Assembly: GCA_964020085.1 (NCBI GenBank)
Contig: OZ026595.1
Location: 4,724,117-4,788,116 of the forward strand
From: Micromussa lordhowensis
Taxonomy: Eukaryota > Cnidaria > Anthozoa > Scleractinia > Lobophylliidae
Length of the DNA: 64,000 bases
Direction of reading: 5' to 3'
Of this stretch, positions 39,406-50,237 are shown piece by piece. Numbering within the stretch: position 1 is the stretch's first letter; every line of letters starts with the position of its first letter. The notes under the pieces were generated by a model, which was given only the letters and a program-made list of their open reading frames with translations, was not told the DNA's origin and made no database searches. The position numbers and the translations under genes were made by a program.

Positions 39406-40673
39406 AAGTGCAATTTAACGCGGAATTCACGAGTCAGGTAATGAATTTTCCTTGAATCGCATAATTGAATAAAATGAGAAAAAAAAGAAAACAGCAGTTT
39501 GGTTTTATCCTGAGATAGATGACGTAGATGCGAAACAATATCACCGAGCCTCGTTTTCAACTCGCAATTCCGCGCTAAATACCTCGCTTCGTAAACCAAT
39601 CAGAATGCAAGATTTTATTCAATTATGCGATTCTAAAGACAATCTAAGACTTAAAAAACGAGAAGCGTTATCTATTTAATCTGAGAAAGAAAAACGATTA
39701 GCGGATTGAAAAGAAATGGTGATCAGCCATCAGAATTGAATTTATTGTTTCACAAAAATGCAATGTCTGTTGAACCATATCAACTCTGAAGTAAGGATAA
39801 ACGCAATTTGAGCAAATTTCTTTCTTAATTACCCGAAGAGTTTTCCAAGAGTTTTTCTTCCAATCAGAGTGCACAACAGCTACCGTAAGCTATCGCTTGA
39901 GTTAGTCGTCATGACGATATGTCAAGTTGCTAGGCAACATCCGTACCGATAATCTCGAGTTAAGTTATTGGAGACTTTTACGTTCCTTGGAGTGTATTTA
40001 AGTGAAATAACTTAGTCTCTATTTTACTTTCAGGAGGATGAAAGCGCTGCACAGTTTGCGAGTCGCGTCAAGACAGAGATCGCTCGACAGGGCGGACTTG
40101 TTGACCTTATATGGTACGATTGTAAATGTGCTCCTTTTCATACCTTGAGCTTATAGCAACGGCACCACCACCCCACCCTCCTCCTTCATTTCAGTTTGTG
40201 TCCTCGGAGACGTCTATACGTTCAGTTGAAGAGTAAAATAGCCTGGCTATGTTTGATGCATATACATGTACTTTTGTTTAGTGTTGCAAAATTACTCAAA
40301 AATTCTTAAACCCGACTATTTCTGAAGCACTATTTCCCGAGAACAATCACACTAGTTTCTTTCTTGACCCGCGGAATGGGGGCAAGAAATGAGATTTTGA
40401 ACAGAGCTTTCGTTAACGAGCTTTAGCGAATTGAAGCTCTCGTAGTCATGTTGATATGAGAATTTTCAACTCCGTGGGTCAAATCTGGAGGGATCAATAA
40501 CCAATGTTTCGCTGCTAAGTGAACTGCTTTTATTGACAGATTTTATTGAATCAACAAGTTCTTGTTTTTCTTTTTCCGTTTTCAGGGATGGACAACTGAA
40601 GCGAACTTCTGTGAAACCTGAATTCAAACAGCAAAGGCAAGAAGACTATGCCAGCACGCTGAAGATTGAATAG
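28361..40673 (+). CDS. GPAT3/4: Glycerol-3-phosphate acyltransferase 3/4-like (one exon absent)
   Basis: ER membrane enzyme that acylates glycerol-3-phosphate to lysophosphatidic acid. Exons: 28361-28495, 29288-29464, 31415-31457, 31916-31970, 33157-33222, 35098-35172, 35484-35573, 36306-36399, 37982-38037, 38272-38357, 38828-38956, 40034-40113, 40586-40673. Phases fit throughout except between the eighth and the next exon. Exon 1 is hydrophobic. ESWNLLTRTNENYHYI is a family hallmark, and two membrane segments follow (33157-35172). Block I NHTTPID (H228, D233), FPEGTCINNTS and VYPVAIK are present. The exon that should carry the block II GGxxGxxxR-type and VWFERSE region (about 39 residues, length 3n+2) is not found in 36400-37981. 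The present exons give about 390 residues and the family has about 430-450. ATG 28361 has a good context (CAAGATGG). Confidence 0.9.
29607..29663 (+). repeat. 19-bp tandem repeat, three copies
   Basis: Three units of the form TTGTAAGGTAACATTCCTG sit head to tail with one or two differences each. They lie in an intron of the acyltransferase gene. Confidence 0.9.
29797..30310. mobile_element. Large foldback element in an acyltransferase intron
   Basis: The left arm (about 29797-30025) includes GGCTATAATGTTCAAATTGA, CGCGACACTCACAGCGATAAACCGG and TTTAGGTGATAAGATCGAG. The same words return in reverse complement at about 30120-30305. A further direct part copy (GACAGCGATAAACCGGAGAA, CTATGAACATTGCGTGACC) follows at 30357-30480. 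This is a MITE with long imperfect arms. It does not touch the exons. Confidence 0.75.
33373..34198. mobile_element. MITE, uninterrupted copy, in an acyltransferase intron
   Basis: AAAGTGGTACTATGATCAAA at the left and its inverted counterpart GTCATAGTACCACTTTA at 34182-34198 define an element of about 826 bp. A related copy with AAAGTGCTACTATGATCAGA begins at about 63629. The interior includes GATATTAAAGTTTGAAAAAT near 33487, which serves as the empty target site for the nested insertion at 63755. There is no transposase. It lies in the intron after exon 5. Confidence 0.8.
34287..34545 (+). repeat. tRNA-derived SINE, near-complete
   Basis: It opens with GTGGCCTCGTGGTTAGCACG (A-box-like), then GGCTTGAGCCCTG (decayed B box), then the body with TTGGGCAAGACACTTCACTC and CACCCAGGTGTGTAAATGGG. 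It ends with CTGGCCTGATGGGTCAC and GCAGACTTT. The same body on the other strand is at 58382-58690 and 5182-5371. It lies within an acyltransferase intron. Confidence 0.8.
35785..35885 (+). repeat. Degenerate SINE fragment
   Basis: GGCTCAGTGTCTGGGCCTGA through TTCTTGAGCGAGGCATATTGCTCTCACAGTG follows the same order as the SINE at 34320-34410 with many substitutions. An older copy in the next intron of the same gene. Confidence 0.4.
36548..36689. mobile_element. Short MITE in the intron lacking an expected exon
   Basis: AGTCAGTAGAGGAGAC at 36548-36563 and GTCTCCTCTACTAACT at 36674-36689 are inverted repeats matching at 15 of 16 positions. The interior is about 110 bp and non-coding. It sits just after exon 8 of the acyltransferase gene, in the interval where the block II exon should be. 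Confidence 0.7.
37485..37722 (+). mobile_element. MITE, partial copy of the family at 63755
   Basis: It runs parallel to 63770-63977: a GATATTGCATGGCGAGGCGAA-like start, TTTACTGTAAGTTGTGTT, AGTAGTTTCACAGTGATTTCC, AAATATAATAGCCA, and AAACAAAGGTGTGGCTGCTTAGGG at the end. The left terminal repeat is missing or altered. It lies in the acyltransferase intron after exon 8. Confidence 0.65.
38530..38716. mobile_element. Foldback MITE in an acyltransferase intron
   Basis: CAAATTGACGTCAGTTTTTC at the left pairs with GAAAACTGACGTCAATTTG at the right. Further inside, GTCTGTCCTGTTATTGA pairs with TCAATAACAGGACAGAC. The loop carries GGATCTACTCGGCTATCGCC. It lies in the intron that starts with the GC donor at 38358. 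Confidence 0.75.
39311..39634. mobile_element. Foldback MITE with CGATATCGCAC arms
   Basis: 39311-39371 and about 39390-39449 are inverted repeats (AAAATTCATTACCTGACGAG outside, ACCGATATCGCAC inside). GAATCGCATAATTGAATAAA at about 39454 is itself repeated inverted at about 39615-39634. The compound element lies in the acyltransferase intron after 38956. Confidence 0.7.
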
Positions 40674-40788
40674 AGATTCCAAAATATAAAAGAAACGGGA
40701 AAAAAGAACGCACTCGGTGAAGGAACGGCGAGGAATGAATGACTCGTGAAAGAACATCAGTTCGGATACCTCAATCTTTTCTGTTCCC

Positions 40789-40871
40789 AGTCTCCTCCGC
40801 AGCCGTGATTTGAGATGTCACCCAACGCTCCCTCGAAGCGTGACATCCCAAAAACGGCTGCGGGGGAGACT
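40789..40871. mobile_element. Small foldback MITE just after the acyltransferase gene
   Basis: AGTCTCCTCCGCAGCCGTG pairs with ACGGCTGCGGGGGAGACT, and GATGTCAC pairs with GTGACATC further in. It starts 116 bp after the acyltransferase stop codon and could lie in its 3' UTR. Confidence 0.7.
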
Positions 40872-42680
40872 ATTCTGTTCCAAGTTGAAGCTGAAAATAT
40901 CGGAATGTTTATTCTCGTTACTGAGTCCAATATATTTCTTTAATATAAGTATTAAGAATTTAGTGATACATCAAGGGAACATCTCCTAGTTGATGAATAT
41001 TTTTGCTCTCATCATTAACTGTGCCATTGGCAACTTTGTGAACTTTAAAATCGGTGGATCGGGAAGAAATTTATCCAATGTGACCTGGACAAGTAGTTCT
41101 AATTTTATAGACATAATACTGCTACATAATATTTTTGCTAGCTGAATAGTTGTGATATTTCGAAAGGTGCTAGGTCGATACTTTATCAGTAGAATGGAAA
41201 GTACTTTGTTCTTGACCATTTGGGCAATCTTACAAACCTGACTTCGAATCATTATTATTACACCATACATAAAAGTCGAAACATTCGAGGTATCAGAGGA
41301 ACGTGAGAGATCTTGCAGGGGTCTGGTGTCAACGCGGGAAACGTGCGCGTACGCCCAGTCACGTTACACCTGATTGGTCGAGTGAACCAAATCTAACCTC
41401 TGATTGGTTTCAGCGCGTATCACGTGTTCCTCAGGACTTAAATGGGTTTATTTGTTTGTTTATTTAGGAATCAACTCTTTAATATTTCGATGTCTGTTTG
41501 ACTTAGTTTTTCTGTAAATTTTGAATTTTAAATCGAGGCTGCATTCTTCAACTACTCTGTAAAGAGTTTCATTGTTCGCGAAAAGCCTCGCAGAATAAAC
41601 GCCGCTAAATTTGCATTTTCGGATTCTAGGTGAAACTTCCACGATCCATGAAACGAAAATATTTGTAACTAAACCAAAAAATAACCATCAAAATCAAAAC
41701 AAAGAAAAAAAGCAATGACAACTTTGAAACTAACTATCTTGCTTTTTCTATTTTGCCTCATGCCTTAACCAGAAAGTTATTTAGAATTGGTCTAGTGTCG
41801 GAACTAACGAATCGCAAATGTTAATATATTGAAGAGGTGCGAAGAAGGAATAACTTTATTTTAATCAAGTCTTGTGAGATACAATCATAAAATTCTTTTC
41901 CTAATATGTAATTTCATATCTGCTTCTGAACTGGGCTCTTCAGCCCCTATTTAGATCGTCACGCGAAGCTCGTTTCCAGAAACAATTGCGTGACCTGAGA
42001 AGAAGTCTGAGGGAAGACCTCAGTTTATTTTATTGATAAATTGGTATTTGTGTGTAGTTGTGTGGGGCGTCAAAGTGATCTGTAAATGCAAATTGAATAA
42101 CCGTGGTTGACGTGAGGGGTTAAATAAAGTTTTAAATAAATCTGAAATGTACACCACTGCTGTCAGTTTCTTTCTTTGAGTTGTCACGCAACCTCTTGAT
42201 GACCGTAAGGCCCCGTCTACACACTACGTCGTAGAAATTTGAAAACGCAGCTTTATTTCTACGGTTACGTCCACACTAATCCGTCACGAAGCCGGAGCTT
42301 TTCGTAAACGCCATAGGAACGGCGTGGTATAACACTCCATGGGGAACAACGGGTATGTGGCCAGGTCAATTTGTCTCAGTGCTGTAGCAAATTTGTGGGT
42401 TGTGTCAACAAAAATATTGTTGAATAAAGTTAATTTATTTGAAAACCCGAATAAAACATGTCTTGCTGCTCGGTATGCATGTTTACAGCAAGAGAAGATC
42501 AAGTTAAGAGAGTGAATCCCCCATATAGCCCTTATACCGGTTTCAAGGACCTAAGTTTTTCAACTCGTTAAGCCCTTAAATTCAAAACAGTCAAAGCATC
42601 CGTTTGCTTGGCAAAAGACTTAAAAAAATCCTGCTTTCTTAGTCGAATATACTGTTTGTTGAGCTACCTACTTCTTCTTT
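40872..42680. other. Intergenic stretch with no recognised gene
   Basis: AT-rich with short ORFs. GGCCCCGTCTACAC near 42212, with ACGTCCACACTAATCC after it, is a repeat-like motif I cannot place. No domain was recognised. Confidence 0.35.
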
Positions 42681-42689
42681 CCTTTTCTT

Positions 42690-42940
42690 TTCTTTTTTTA
42701 TATATAGTACATTTTAATATTTCATGCTGTCCCCCATAATTTGTATGATTTACCCTAGATTGTCAGGAAGCCTATAGTTCATAAGCCCCTGGCTTCTATA
42801 TAGGCTTCCTTACCATTACCACCTTTAAAATTGTTAAGTTATCGTCTTTAAGTTTCATATATTTCTAGTGTATTGTGTATTGTATTATTTTTCTTATCTT
42901 TTGTGTGGTTAATGGAAAAAATAAATGGAAATGGAAATAC
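42690..42940 (+). mobile_element. LINE 3' end with AAATGG-type tail
   Basis: Sequence ending in AAATAAATGGAAATGGAAAT, with GGAAGCCTATAG and CTATATAGGCTTCC forming a stem upstream. A stem followed by a short tandem tail is the usual 3' end of CR1-like elements. No coding part is attached. Confidence 0.4.
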
Positions 42941-43333
42941 TCAAGATAACATATCGTCCGGTTTAACCCTACATCACCTGATCATTATTGGAAAATATTT
43001 TTTTTACATTAACGCAGTAGAAGATGAAAAAAAGACCCCAGTTCCTAGATTTCGTAACCCTCGTTAACGAACAAATTGAATTAGAAAAATACATTGCGAT
43101 TACGACAAATAAACTACGTTCTTTTACTAAAAAATAGTCTAACTTTTTAAACTTTTTTGGGGCTAGCTGTGCAAATACAAATATTTTTGCTATCTATTTG
43201 TAGGTAACTTAATTAAATGTATAAATTTGTAAGTAATTGTATTATTTCGTAGTATCAGTATTGTTTTTAGTAGCATAAGTATCGTTTTCGTTAGTAATAT
43301 CGTATTGTAAGTAGTGTCGTATTTCAGTACCGT

Positions 43334-43462
43334 ATTGCCGGATTTCATACCGTGAGGGCCTGGGTATGAGTCCGTCTATTATGGGATTAACAACACAAGA
43401 CCCATATATTCAGAAAGAGTACACCAAGCTTTACAAAATCCTTAAGTATGAAATCCGGCAAT
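43334..43462. mobile_element. Short element with perfect 17-bp inverted ends
   Basis: ATTGCCGGATTTCATAC at 43334-43350 and GTATGAAATCCGGCAAT at 43446-43462 are exact complements. The 95-bp interior is non-coding. It interrupts AT-rich sequence of GTATT/GTAAGT words that resumes afterwards. Confidence 0.75.
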
Positions 43463-43737
43463 TGTTAATAGTATAAGTATTACTTTGTAAGAAGTATAGT
43501 TTAAGTAGTGTGTTGTAATTTATTTGTGAAAATAAATAAATTAAAAAAAGAGAAAAAGAAGTTCCCCCTTAAGTTATTTTTAGACATGGTACCCAGTTCT
43601 TCCGAGGATGTTACTCACACGTGCGTGAACAGCCTAAGCGACCTCTCGCAACCACATGAGACGAAATGGCGGAGAAATTTGGTGAAGTTTTGCCTTTCAA
43701 AAAACATTTCATAGGACAGATGAAAAATCATGTATTT

Positions 43738-43974
43738 GAACTGCGGAGAAAGATATGAAGACATAATTGATCATCGCAGCTATACACACAACTTTAGCAG
43801 TTGTGAAAGCAACTACATGAGACGAAATGGCGGGAAATTTGATGGTACCGCAAAGGTCATTGGTTCGAATCCCGTTCAGCCTGAATTTTTTTCAGGCTTT
43901 AATTTCACAACTGCTTAAGTTGTGTGCATACCTACGATGATCAATCGTGTCTTCATTTCATTTCTCTGCCGTTA
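43738..43974. mobile_element. MITE with about 70-bp inverted ends and a B-box-like core
   Basis: 43738-43809 and 43900-43974 are imperfect inverted repeats. Matching words include TTGATCATCG with CGATGATCAA, and CACACAACTT with AAGTTGTGTG. The core contains CATGAGACGAAATGGCGGG and GGTTCGAATCCCG, a perfect pol III B-box-like sequence, then a TTCAGCCTGAA-type hairpin. Part of the core (CATGAGACGAAATGGCGG) also occurs upstream at about 43656. Confidence 0.75.
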
Positions 43975-44384
43975 AAGCTAAAATTAAGGGTGTTTTTAGC
44001 AGGTCATATTGTTGCTATGGTAACCTAGTGTGTCATAAAATTGACAGCAACCTGTTTACCAATGATTGGGCAGTTTTTTGATACCATGATCGGATTGCCA
44101 TAACAAACACTTATTTCTGATGCGTGTTGCCTTCCTGTCAAAATGGCTTCCAAACCCGTGTCATCATCCATCCAATCTCTGCGCGCCAGTGCAGTAGGCG
44201 CATAAGGCCGTGTGTACCTTTTGGCGTGAGGCTCCTTTGACACAAACATGCGAAAGCAACTCAAAGATGTCAAAAGGAAAACTTCATGTTAGTTAGCAGC
44301 ACATAGTAGAATTTCCCCTAGGCTAATACCCAGGTGGATAAGGTATCAAATATAAGATGTGTGCGGGAAAATACGCCAATGGAA

Positions 44385-44640
44385 ATAACAACAACAATCT
44401 TTATTTAAAAACATGTAAATTACAAATTAAAACTTAGGCTGGCCCGCGGATAGCTAAAGCTAATCTAGGCGGGCCAGTCAAACAAGATCTAATTACAAAC
44501 AACCATATACGTATGGAAAAGAAAAAGATTAAAATAACTTACATAAGATAAAATAGAAAGGTGAGATAAGGTGATGTTAGTAGACCATAAATACACACAC
44601 ACAAAAAGGAAACTTACAAAACTGTTTATACAAGTACATT
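44385..44640 (-). mobile_element. LINE 3' end upstream of the first DHRS7-like gene
   Basis: On the minus strand the end reads TTAAATAAAGATTGTTGTTG, a tail with a TTG microsatellite. Upstream is a stem formed by GGCCCGCC and GGCGGGCC-like words around 44440-44475. This arrangement fits a truncated CR1/L2-like 3' end. No reverse-transcriptase part is attached. Confidence 0.5.
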
Positions 44641-44732
44641 AACATATTTAGATAATAATTTTTCTCTGGAACTCACGTTATAACTCGCCAGACAGTGACT
44701 TGTAACACTTCCTAATCCGTCCTTCCCACTCC

Positions 44733-44840
44733 TTGTCCACTATTCCTTTCGTTCCTTATTCCTTGGTCCCGATTTCTATTCCAACCTATCCCTCAACTTT
44801 CCATTGTAACGGATTGTAACGGATTGGTCACTCCTCGAAC
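44733..44840 (+). promoter_or_regulatory. Promoter-proximal region of DHRS7-like copy 1
   Basis: From TTGTCCACTATTCCTTTCGT at 44733 the sequence parallels 56649 onward upstream of copy 2. CGGATTGGTCAC at 44820-44831 (inverted CCAAT box) is shared exactly with 56719-56730. No TATA box is seen. The shared segment marks the 5' limit of the duplication and the likely core promoter of both genes. Confidence 0.5.
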
Positions 44841-45338
44841 ATGGCGGGCGGAAACTTTTTGATTGCTGCAGTTCTTGTTCCTCTTGTTTGTTTCTTGTTT
44901 TACAAATTCCAAGATGGTGATTTTACATTGATGATTTATGAGAAGATCGGTCAAGATCCAGCGGTTGCCTTGCGCGGGAAAGTGGTGTGGATTACTGGCG
45001 CTTCGAGCGGTATCGGTGAATATTTGGCTTATGAACTGGTCAAACATGGCTGCAAATTAGTACTGTCTGCGAGAAGGAAGGCAGAATTAGAGAGAGTCAA
45101 GGAGAACTGTGCAGGTAAATTGAATTGCGATAAACTTCCGCGAAATAGGGGTTGTATAAGGACTCCTACTTTCCTATGCTTTGTTGTTATTATGTGAAGT
45201 ATATTTAGCAATTATTGAACGGGGAAATATTTTGAATGCTGAGTAGGATATGAAGAATTCTGCAGAACAAGGAGGGTGTTATCAACAGAGGCCGAAGGCT
45301 GAGGTGGATAATACCCTGCGAGATCTGCAGAATTTTTC

Positions 45339-45375
<37 letters not shown>

Positions 45376-45547
45376 ATTCATTCGAAGTATTTCCCCGTTC
45401 TTAAAGGAGTTTCGCCATTTCACTCTTCCATTTCACTAAAAATAACATATTATAGTCCCCAGGTTTTCTCGGTCAACGGTTCAATAATCTGCAGCGGGCT
45501 GCACTTTTGACGTCATTTTGACGTCATCGGTTCAGTAATCTGAAGCA

Positions 45548-45579
<32 letters not shown>

Positions 45580-48500
45580 GCGAAGATTCTTTCCAAATTT
45601 GGCGAACAGCAGCTGGTTATGGTAAATTATTATTCAACAAATTGTAACACTATCCAAATACGCATGATGCTCTTGATATCGGCGTTATACGTAGCTCCGT
45701 AGGTGGGAAGAAAAAGTGAAGTGAGAAAATGTCGACAGAGAGATTTGAAAATGTCAGGCTGTTTTGTTATCAATTTGTTGAATAATAAAACAATAATTGT
45801 TTTATTATTTAACAAATTGATAACAAAACAAAACATGGAATATCGTCTGATTTTAGCCGACTCGACCTACGGCCTTGTCGGCTAAGTATCAGATGATCTT
45901 CCGCGCGATTTCACAGGGTAATTGTTAATTATGCGTGTGGTTTTAATCAATCAGAAACGGGGAAATATTTTGAATGAATAATAATTAACAATTGTTCCAT
46001 GAGCATTTTAAGTCATAACTTTTTTTAAGATGAAAAAGAACTATAACTTTGCATTGACTAGGCGTTGAAACCGGGCCCACGTGACCTCTCTTACCACTGT
46101 ACCACCGTGCTGCAAGCTGCTGGAACTCTCAAAATTAAATTAAACTATGTATAATGACCAGTACTATAAATTAATATAGAGTTGCCATAACATACAAATG
46201 GAAGCTAACCGCAAGCAAAATGAAGTGAAACTAACCCCAAGCAAAATGGATTGAAACTAACCGCAAGCAAACCCCACCATGCTAACCGCAAGAACTGACC
46301 TAACCATGCTAACTGCCAAAAGCAAGCCAATACAGGTGAAAATGCACAGCTCGTTAACCCATCTACCTTGTGTAAACAACATCCAGGCGTCTAAGCTCCA
46401 CACTCCGCCCCGTGTTATATTTGTCCCAAAGAATCATCCTTTTCATTCATCTACCTCTGTCCCAGGCTCTCTCTCCTTTGCCTCTCTTGCCATCTGAGGA
46501 GAGAGGCAAGGGAGGCAAGAGAGAGAGAGAGCCTCCCCCCCTACCTCCCTTCCACTATTTATGACATTTACCTATGAAGAATATAATGTACCTATATCAT
46601 ATTTCATCTCATCCACCAATAATTTTTTCCTATACTTACATTTCAGCCATTGCCATTGCTCATGATTCCTCATTTAAAAAAGATCAAGATATTCTTGTCC
46701 TTCCTTTGGACTTGCAAAATTTTGATACACATGAAAAACTGACACAAGATGTCCTCAAGCACTTTGGAAAGGTATACATGGTATTCCTTGGCTGATATTT
46801 GAAATATAACATTGATCAGAGTTTCAGACCATAGGCCATTCCGAAATTGCACAGGGAACTGCGATGTGTTTCAAATTTTAACCAATCGATACACTGACAC
46901 CACCACATGAAAGGTTACATTGAGAGTAGTCATGTGACCAAGTTTGATGCTCTTAGGGTAAACGTACATGTAGACCAATTTATTGACCTTGGAACATGGT
47001 TCAAAGTCCATACAGACATTTCTAATGATGAGACAGTGTGCCCCAAAATGATATAAACTCTTACAACTGTAAAATCCTGTCATTCGCCTACCATTTGAAA
47101 GAAGCTGAGATGAAAATCATGTATGTTGTCCATTTTTAAGAGAGAAATCACAGAAATCAGAAAAAAAATTAATAGTTTATATGGTTTTGGGGGACACCAT
47201 CTCAAAATTAGAGACATTTGTATGGATTTTGTATGGATATAAATAGTAAATTTGTTTTTCATAATAGGTTGACATTTTGGTGAACAATGGTGGCAGGGGA
47301 CACAGATCATTGGTGGAAAAAACATCTTTAGAGATGGATAGAGCACTTTTGGATTTAAATGTTGTTGGTACCATCTCTTTGACCAAAGCAGTTCTCCCGC
47401 ACATGATTGAACGTCATGAGGGGCAGATTGTGGTAGTTAGCAGTCTCCTGGGAAAGTTTGGTATATAATGTCATGATTTTAATTTTTTGAGACTTTTGGG
47501 TTTGTTAATGAAAATATTTATTGACCGCCAGGTTAATAAGTAATGAGCAGTTGTTTTAATTTTCCTCACAGGGGCTCCTTTTGTTGCAACTTATTGTGCT
47601 AGTAAACATGCATTACAGGTATGTCTTCAGGATCAAAATGCTGTTAAACAGTTCTTGAGACATATTTTATCATTTCTTTAATAGTTTACTTCATCTCAAA
47701 TTAAGACTGTCTAGTTGCCTCTTCTTTGCTTGCATCGCAGGAAGTAAAGAAGTCCTATTTTACTGGTCCCACAGGTCCCCTCCAACCTCAGTGCTGTTTG
47801 AGGAAACAATACTAATTATAAGCCTTGGCCAGAAAATGCATGGTATTTATAAATATTAATTATCATTTTGGTAGGGCTACTTTGATACTGCACGGCTGGA
47901 GTTGGCTGAGCACAACATTCATGTACAGACTGTTCTGCCAGGACCTGTCAAGTCAAACATCACTGTTAATTATTTCCCGTCAAATATCAATAATGTAAGA
48001 AAATATTTTTTGAATTGATATCTTAATCCATAAAACTCAGGATCAGCTAATTAAATGTGTAATTACTGACTAGATGAATTCTTGCAAAAGAAACACGGTA
48101 TTTTTTTTTCACTATGATTATGTCATGGATGTTAACTCCATTAAACATTGTATGCTTTGATTGGTCAATCAACGTGGTATTATATTATTTGTAACTTACA
48201 TTCGTATTAGGCACCTTGACATGAGTACCACAGAACAGTGCTGACTTATGGCAAAAACTGACTTCAGTTGCATGTTAATTAAATGAAGAGGTATCAACAA
48301 CTGGCATTCAGTAAAGTAATTGTAACCGTTTCAGTTTTTGTCTCATTATGAATTCAAATGAATTTTCAGTGTCAGGCATTTCCCCTTGCAGGAAATTAAA
48401 GATTTACCAAACTTACCTGATATGGAAAGGATGTCGACTGAGCGTTGTGTAAAGTTAATGGTAGTAGGCATGGCAAACAACTTGGATGAAGTTTGGATTT

Positions 48501-48782
48501 CAGAGAACCCATCCCTAGCATTGGTCTATTTTAACCAGTACTTTCCAAACCTCTTTAGATGGTATGTTGCTCATTGTAAAAAAATGGTTTTGTGATGATA
48601 CAGTTTGACCCCAGTAATTTGAACCCAGTTTTTGTATTTCAAATTACCTGTTTTTAATGTTGTATCAGTTCTATCAAAACTGCTTTATTAATGATGTCTT
48701 TTCTATCTCCAGGATTTCTAAGAAGTTCACTGTGGAAATAATAAAGAACTCTAGACTTGCCATAGACCAGGAATCTTCGTGA
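44841..48782 (+). CDS. DHRS7: DHRS7-like short-chain dehydrogenase/reductase, copy 1
   Basis: Exons 44841-45114, 46647-46771, 47268-47460, 47572-47618, 47875-47994, 48392-48561 and 48713-48782 join in phase to 332 residues; human DHRS7 has about 339. All introns are GT-AG. An N-terminal membrane anchor (residues 5-21) precedes the Rossmann fold. TGASSGIG at 52-59 binds the dinucleotide, NNGG at 139-142 stands for NNAG, and the catalytic set is Ser-192 with YCASK (Tyr-205, Lys-209). LPGPVKSNI follows, and the [20 protein letters not shown] segment is typical of DHRS7. The family reduces steroids, retinoids and other carbonyls at the ER with NADP(H). The substrate here is unknown. The open frame, intact motifs and clean splice sites suggest a working gene. 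Confidence 0.93.
45218..45400. mobile_element. Foldback MITE in intron 1 of DHRS7-like copy 1
   Basis: GAACGGGGAAATATTTTGAA at the left and TTCGAAGTATTTCCCCGTTC at the right are inverted ends. GTAGGATATGAA and TTCATATCCTAC form the inner stem, around a loop with GAGGCCGAAGGCTGAGG. A third end copy (ACGGGGAAATATTTTGAATG) occurs near 45958. Confidence 0.7.
45600..46000. mobile_element. Composite foldback cluster in intron 1 of DHRS7-like copy 1
   Basis: 45761-45829 is a near-perfect palindrome (GTTTTGTTATCAATTTGTTG outward to CAACAAATTG-type words on the other arm, centred on CAATAATTG). TAGCCGACTCGACCTACGG and CTTGTCGGCTA make a second stem at 45855-45890. A GAAATATTTTGAATGAATAA end lies at about 45963. 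Several MITEs seem to have landed in one another. Confidence 0.6.
46203..46320 (+). repeat. Minisatellite of about 26-bp units
   Basis: Units built on CTAACCGCAAGCAAAATG and GAAGTGAAA occur about three times. Decayed CTAACCGCAAG and CTAACTGCC units follow. It lies in intron 1 of DHRS7-like copy 1. Confidence 0.75.
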
Positions 48783-49325
48783 GAAAAATCAACAAGACAA
48801 ATGGACGCAGAAAAATGGAATGTAGAACAGTCGTGAAGATGTAATATATTGCACCTTGTCCTTTCTCTTCTATGTGAGACTCCACTCATTAGCCCTAAAT
48901 GTACAACTTTAGAGACCTTTCACTGATCATGTATGTTGCATTCATGCAACATACAGGGATTTCCAAAGGGTGGAAGATGCTATTTATCGCATAAATCACT
49001 ATCCAGTGGATATATATTGACGAATCAAACTACGCTTTTCACTGGCTAGTAATTTATCCGGTGTTATCCCCGCTTTGAGTAATGAGAACATTAGCTACCG
49101 TAAGCTTTATAAGATAGTTAGCAAAGTCACAAGCATGATTGTGCGATTTTTAATTATTACCTTGTCTTTAGGACAGTGCGTTCATTTGAACATTCACCTA
49201 ATTTTATGTAATTTTTGACAGACCTTATCAAGTAAGTCAATTAGTAACGTAATCATAAAAATTCGAATTTCCTCGATTGTGATTGGTCTAAAAAACTCCT
49301 ATTTTCCACTAATTCACTTGCCAAG
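48783..49325. other. 3' flank of DHRS7-like copy 1
   Basis: No coding content. A short palindrome-like GTATGTTGCATTCATGCAACATAC lies near 48929. I could not place a convincing poly(A) signal close to the stop codon. Confidence 0.35.
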
Positions 49326-49385
49326 TTGTTATCGGACAGTTTGTTATTGGACAGTTTGTTATTGGACAGTTTGTTATCGGACAGT
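49326..49385 (+). repeat. 15-bp tandem repeat, four copies
   Basis: Four exact-length units TTGTTATCGGACAGT / TTGTTATTGGACAGT are joined head to tail. Only one position varies (C or T). Confidence 0.95.
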
Positions 49386-49399
49386 TCAATAAGCCAATC

Positions 49400-49431
<32 letters not shown>

Positions 49432-49554
49432 TCAATTTCATAGCGACATGAAACAATTTACGCATCCTTTGTTAGTATTTTAATGCAAATTTACCCTTTC
49501 TTTCATAACTTAGCTATTCTTCTTTTCTCGGAAATTGTAATTTTTATGATTAAC

Positions 49555-50203
49555 TGGTAATAGAACTGAGTGGAGTCCAATTCTGTCTGTTATTATACAT
49601 TGTACTCACTATCAGCATTCTGATTGGCCAAGAGCCCCCTGCTTATTTTGAGAATTCAGGTGATTTTGTGGACAAGCACGATTATAGTATAATCTGCTAT
49701 CCAATTTTAGTAAATTCTCAGCTCCGACTATTGCATTTCTAGCTTTTTGATTGGCTAAAAAACTCCGACTATGAGCCAAAAGTCGGAGTCTTACGTCATA
49801 TGGAAAATAGTGCGCCAAGTTTAAAAATTTTCCGCACGTTGTTGGATATGAAGTGATTATAACCAACTCGGGCTACGCGCTTATTGATTATATTTTATCA
49901 CTTCATATCTAACTTGGGCTCATGGAATAATTGTTATATATTTAACAATTATTCCACAAGGGCGCGTTGGATATGAGATGGTAGATAGCAAACGAGTCGC
50001 ATAGCGCCGAGTTGGCTATAATCATCTCATATCCAACAAGGGCGAGTGGAACAATTGTTTTATTAAAAACGCCCCAAAACTAGAGCAAACTAAACTAACA
50101 AAAGAATAAAAACGCCTCAAAAAAATCACGCGTACGCTTACCTAATCGTAGACCATGGTATAATGGCTCATAGCACATGATGGCTAAGCCAATGAAAACT
50201 CTC

Positions 50204-50237
<34 letters not shown>

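Noticed and set aside
43840..43885. tRNA gene around GGTTCGAATCCCG
   Set aside because: No A box at tRNA distance and no acceptor stem; it lies in the core of a MITE.
46500..46545. Regulatory GA-repeat element
   Set aside because: Simple GAGAG/CTCTC sequence forming an inverted pair in an intron; nothing shows function.
49326..49385. CRISPR array
   Set aside because: The 15-bp units are directly adjacent with no spacers, in an animal genome.
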